Source: Bacteroidia bacterium (GTDB taxonomy: Bacteria > Bacteroidota > Bacteroidia > Bacteroidales > GCA-2748055). Taken from it: a DNA stretch of 6,287 bases. The notes under the pieces are model-generated. The model saw only the letters and a program-made list of their open reading frames with translations. It was not told the DNA's origin and ran no database searches. Both the position numbers and the translations under genes were made by a program. The DNA is taken from contig JAUVKN010000256.1 in the NCBI GenBank assembly GCA_030596245.1, positions 1-6,287 on the forward strand, given 5' to 3'. Of this stretch, positions 5,893 to 6,287 are shown one piece after another; the stretch's first letter is position 1; the number at the start of each line of letters is the position of its first letter.

Positions 5893-6287
5893 ATTCCAGG
5901 GAGCGAACCATTATGGCCGTCAATCATCAGGAACCTGACCGGGTCCCGTATGATCTGGGAGGGACCACCGTAACAGCCATTACGCGAAGTGCGTACCTTG
6001 GAGCCATGCAACTGCGGAATCAGAGCGACAAAATTAAAACCTCTGAGATTGATCCCATTCAGCAGATCATCATTCCCTCTGAGACCAATCTTCAGAAGCT
6101 CAATGTGGATACGCGCAGGATCGGTGCACACCGGATCCCTGGTTTTGAGTGGGAGAAGGTGATGGGCTATGAGAAAATCAGTGTCACAGATCTTTATGGA
6201 TGTAATTGGGAATATCACAGGGAGAAGGACCTCTATTTCAATCAGTCTACCTTTCCCCTGGAGAAGTATGGAACACTCTCCGAGGCG
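5889..6287 (+). CDS. Uroporphyrinogen decarboxylase superfamily protein, partial (5' end)
   Basis: The first 133 residues of a gene continuing beyond the window. It starts at the ATG overlapping the transporter stop (ATGA), which implies translational coupling. The opening MNSRERTIMAVNHQEPDRVPYDLGG (1-25; key pieces RER, NHQEPDRVP, DLGG) is characteristic of UroD-superfamily proteins related to corrinoid-dependent methyltransferases (MtaA/MtbA-like), not housekeeping HemE. HemE carries an RQAGR motif in its N-terminal region, and here DLGGT stands in its place. Residues 64-79 (SETNLQKLNVDTRRIG) fit the usual 'LGVDVR' segment, and 99-106 (VTDLYGCN) the following strand. The zinc-binding H-x-C...C motif that would mark a methyltransferase lies beyond the edge. 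A role in handling a methylated or otherwise modified substrate of the adjacent transporter is inference only. Confidence 0.82.
   Translation, partial: MNSRERTIMAVNHQEPDRVPYDLGGTTVTAITRSAYLGAMQLRNQSDKIKTSEIDPIQQIIIPSETNLQKLNVDTRRIGAHRIPGFEWEKVMGYEKISVTDLYGCNWEYHREKDLYFNQSTFPLEKYGTLSEA

Noticed and set aside
5889..6287. Housekeeping heme-pathway uroporphyrinogen decarboxylase (HemE)
   Set aside because: The N-terminal RQAGR motif of HemE is missing and the PDRVPYDLGG opening fits the methyltransferase-like branch. The transporter context also argues against heme synthesis.

Overview
The window looks like part of a Bacteroidota (Bacteroidetes) chromosome. The evidence is a TonB-dependent receptor with an N-terminal carboxypeptidase-regulatory-like domain, a membrane protein with an N-terminal helix-turn-helix-like domain of a type I associate with this phylum, weak Shine-Dalgarno signals at the genes, and a TAnnTTTG promoter element. 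Genus and species cannot be read from the sequence.

Layout: (1) 28-2886, minus strand: a complete outer-membrane TonB-dependent receptor of the type that works without a SusD partner. (2) 2887-3275: a 389-base divergent intergenic region. It is rich in signals: three TTGTCA repeats at exact 11-base spacing facing the receptor gene (Pho-box-like), a 7-bp inverted repeat, a perfect TAnnTTTG element, and a strong stem-loop followed by an 11-codon mini-ORF whose stop overlaps the next start codon. (3) 3276-4541, plus strand: a 421-residue single-pass membrane protein with a DNA-binding-like cytoplasmic domain and two beta-rich extracytoplasmic domains, probably a transmembrane regulator or sensor. 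(4) 4600-5892, plus strand: a 430-residue major facilitator transporter of the anion:cation symporter (hexuronate transporter ExuT-like) family. (5) 5889-6287, plus strand: the first 133 residues of a uroporphyrinogen-decarboxylase-superfamily protein. It overlaps the transporter stop by ATGA and runs off the window.

A reasonable reading is an uptake-and-catabolism locus. The receptor would bring a ligand across the outer membrane and the divergent membrane protein would sense something in the periplasm. The transporter would carry a small organic anion across the inner membrane, and the UroD-like protein, possibly a corrinoid-dependent methyltransferase, would act on it or on a methyl group. 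This functional link is inference from gene order. The substrate is unknown, and the receptor may instead be controlled separately, for example by phosphate starvation, as its upstream repeats suggest.

The strongest leads are the Pho-box-like triple repeat, the architecture of the membrane regulator, and the stem-loop/mini-ORF leader in front of it.
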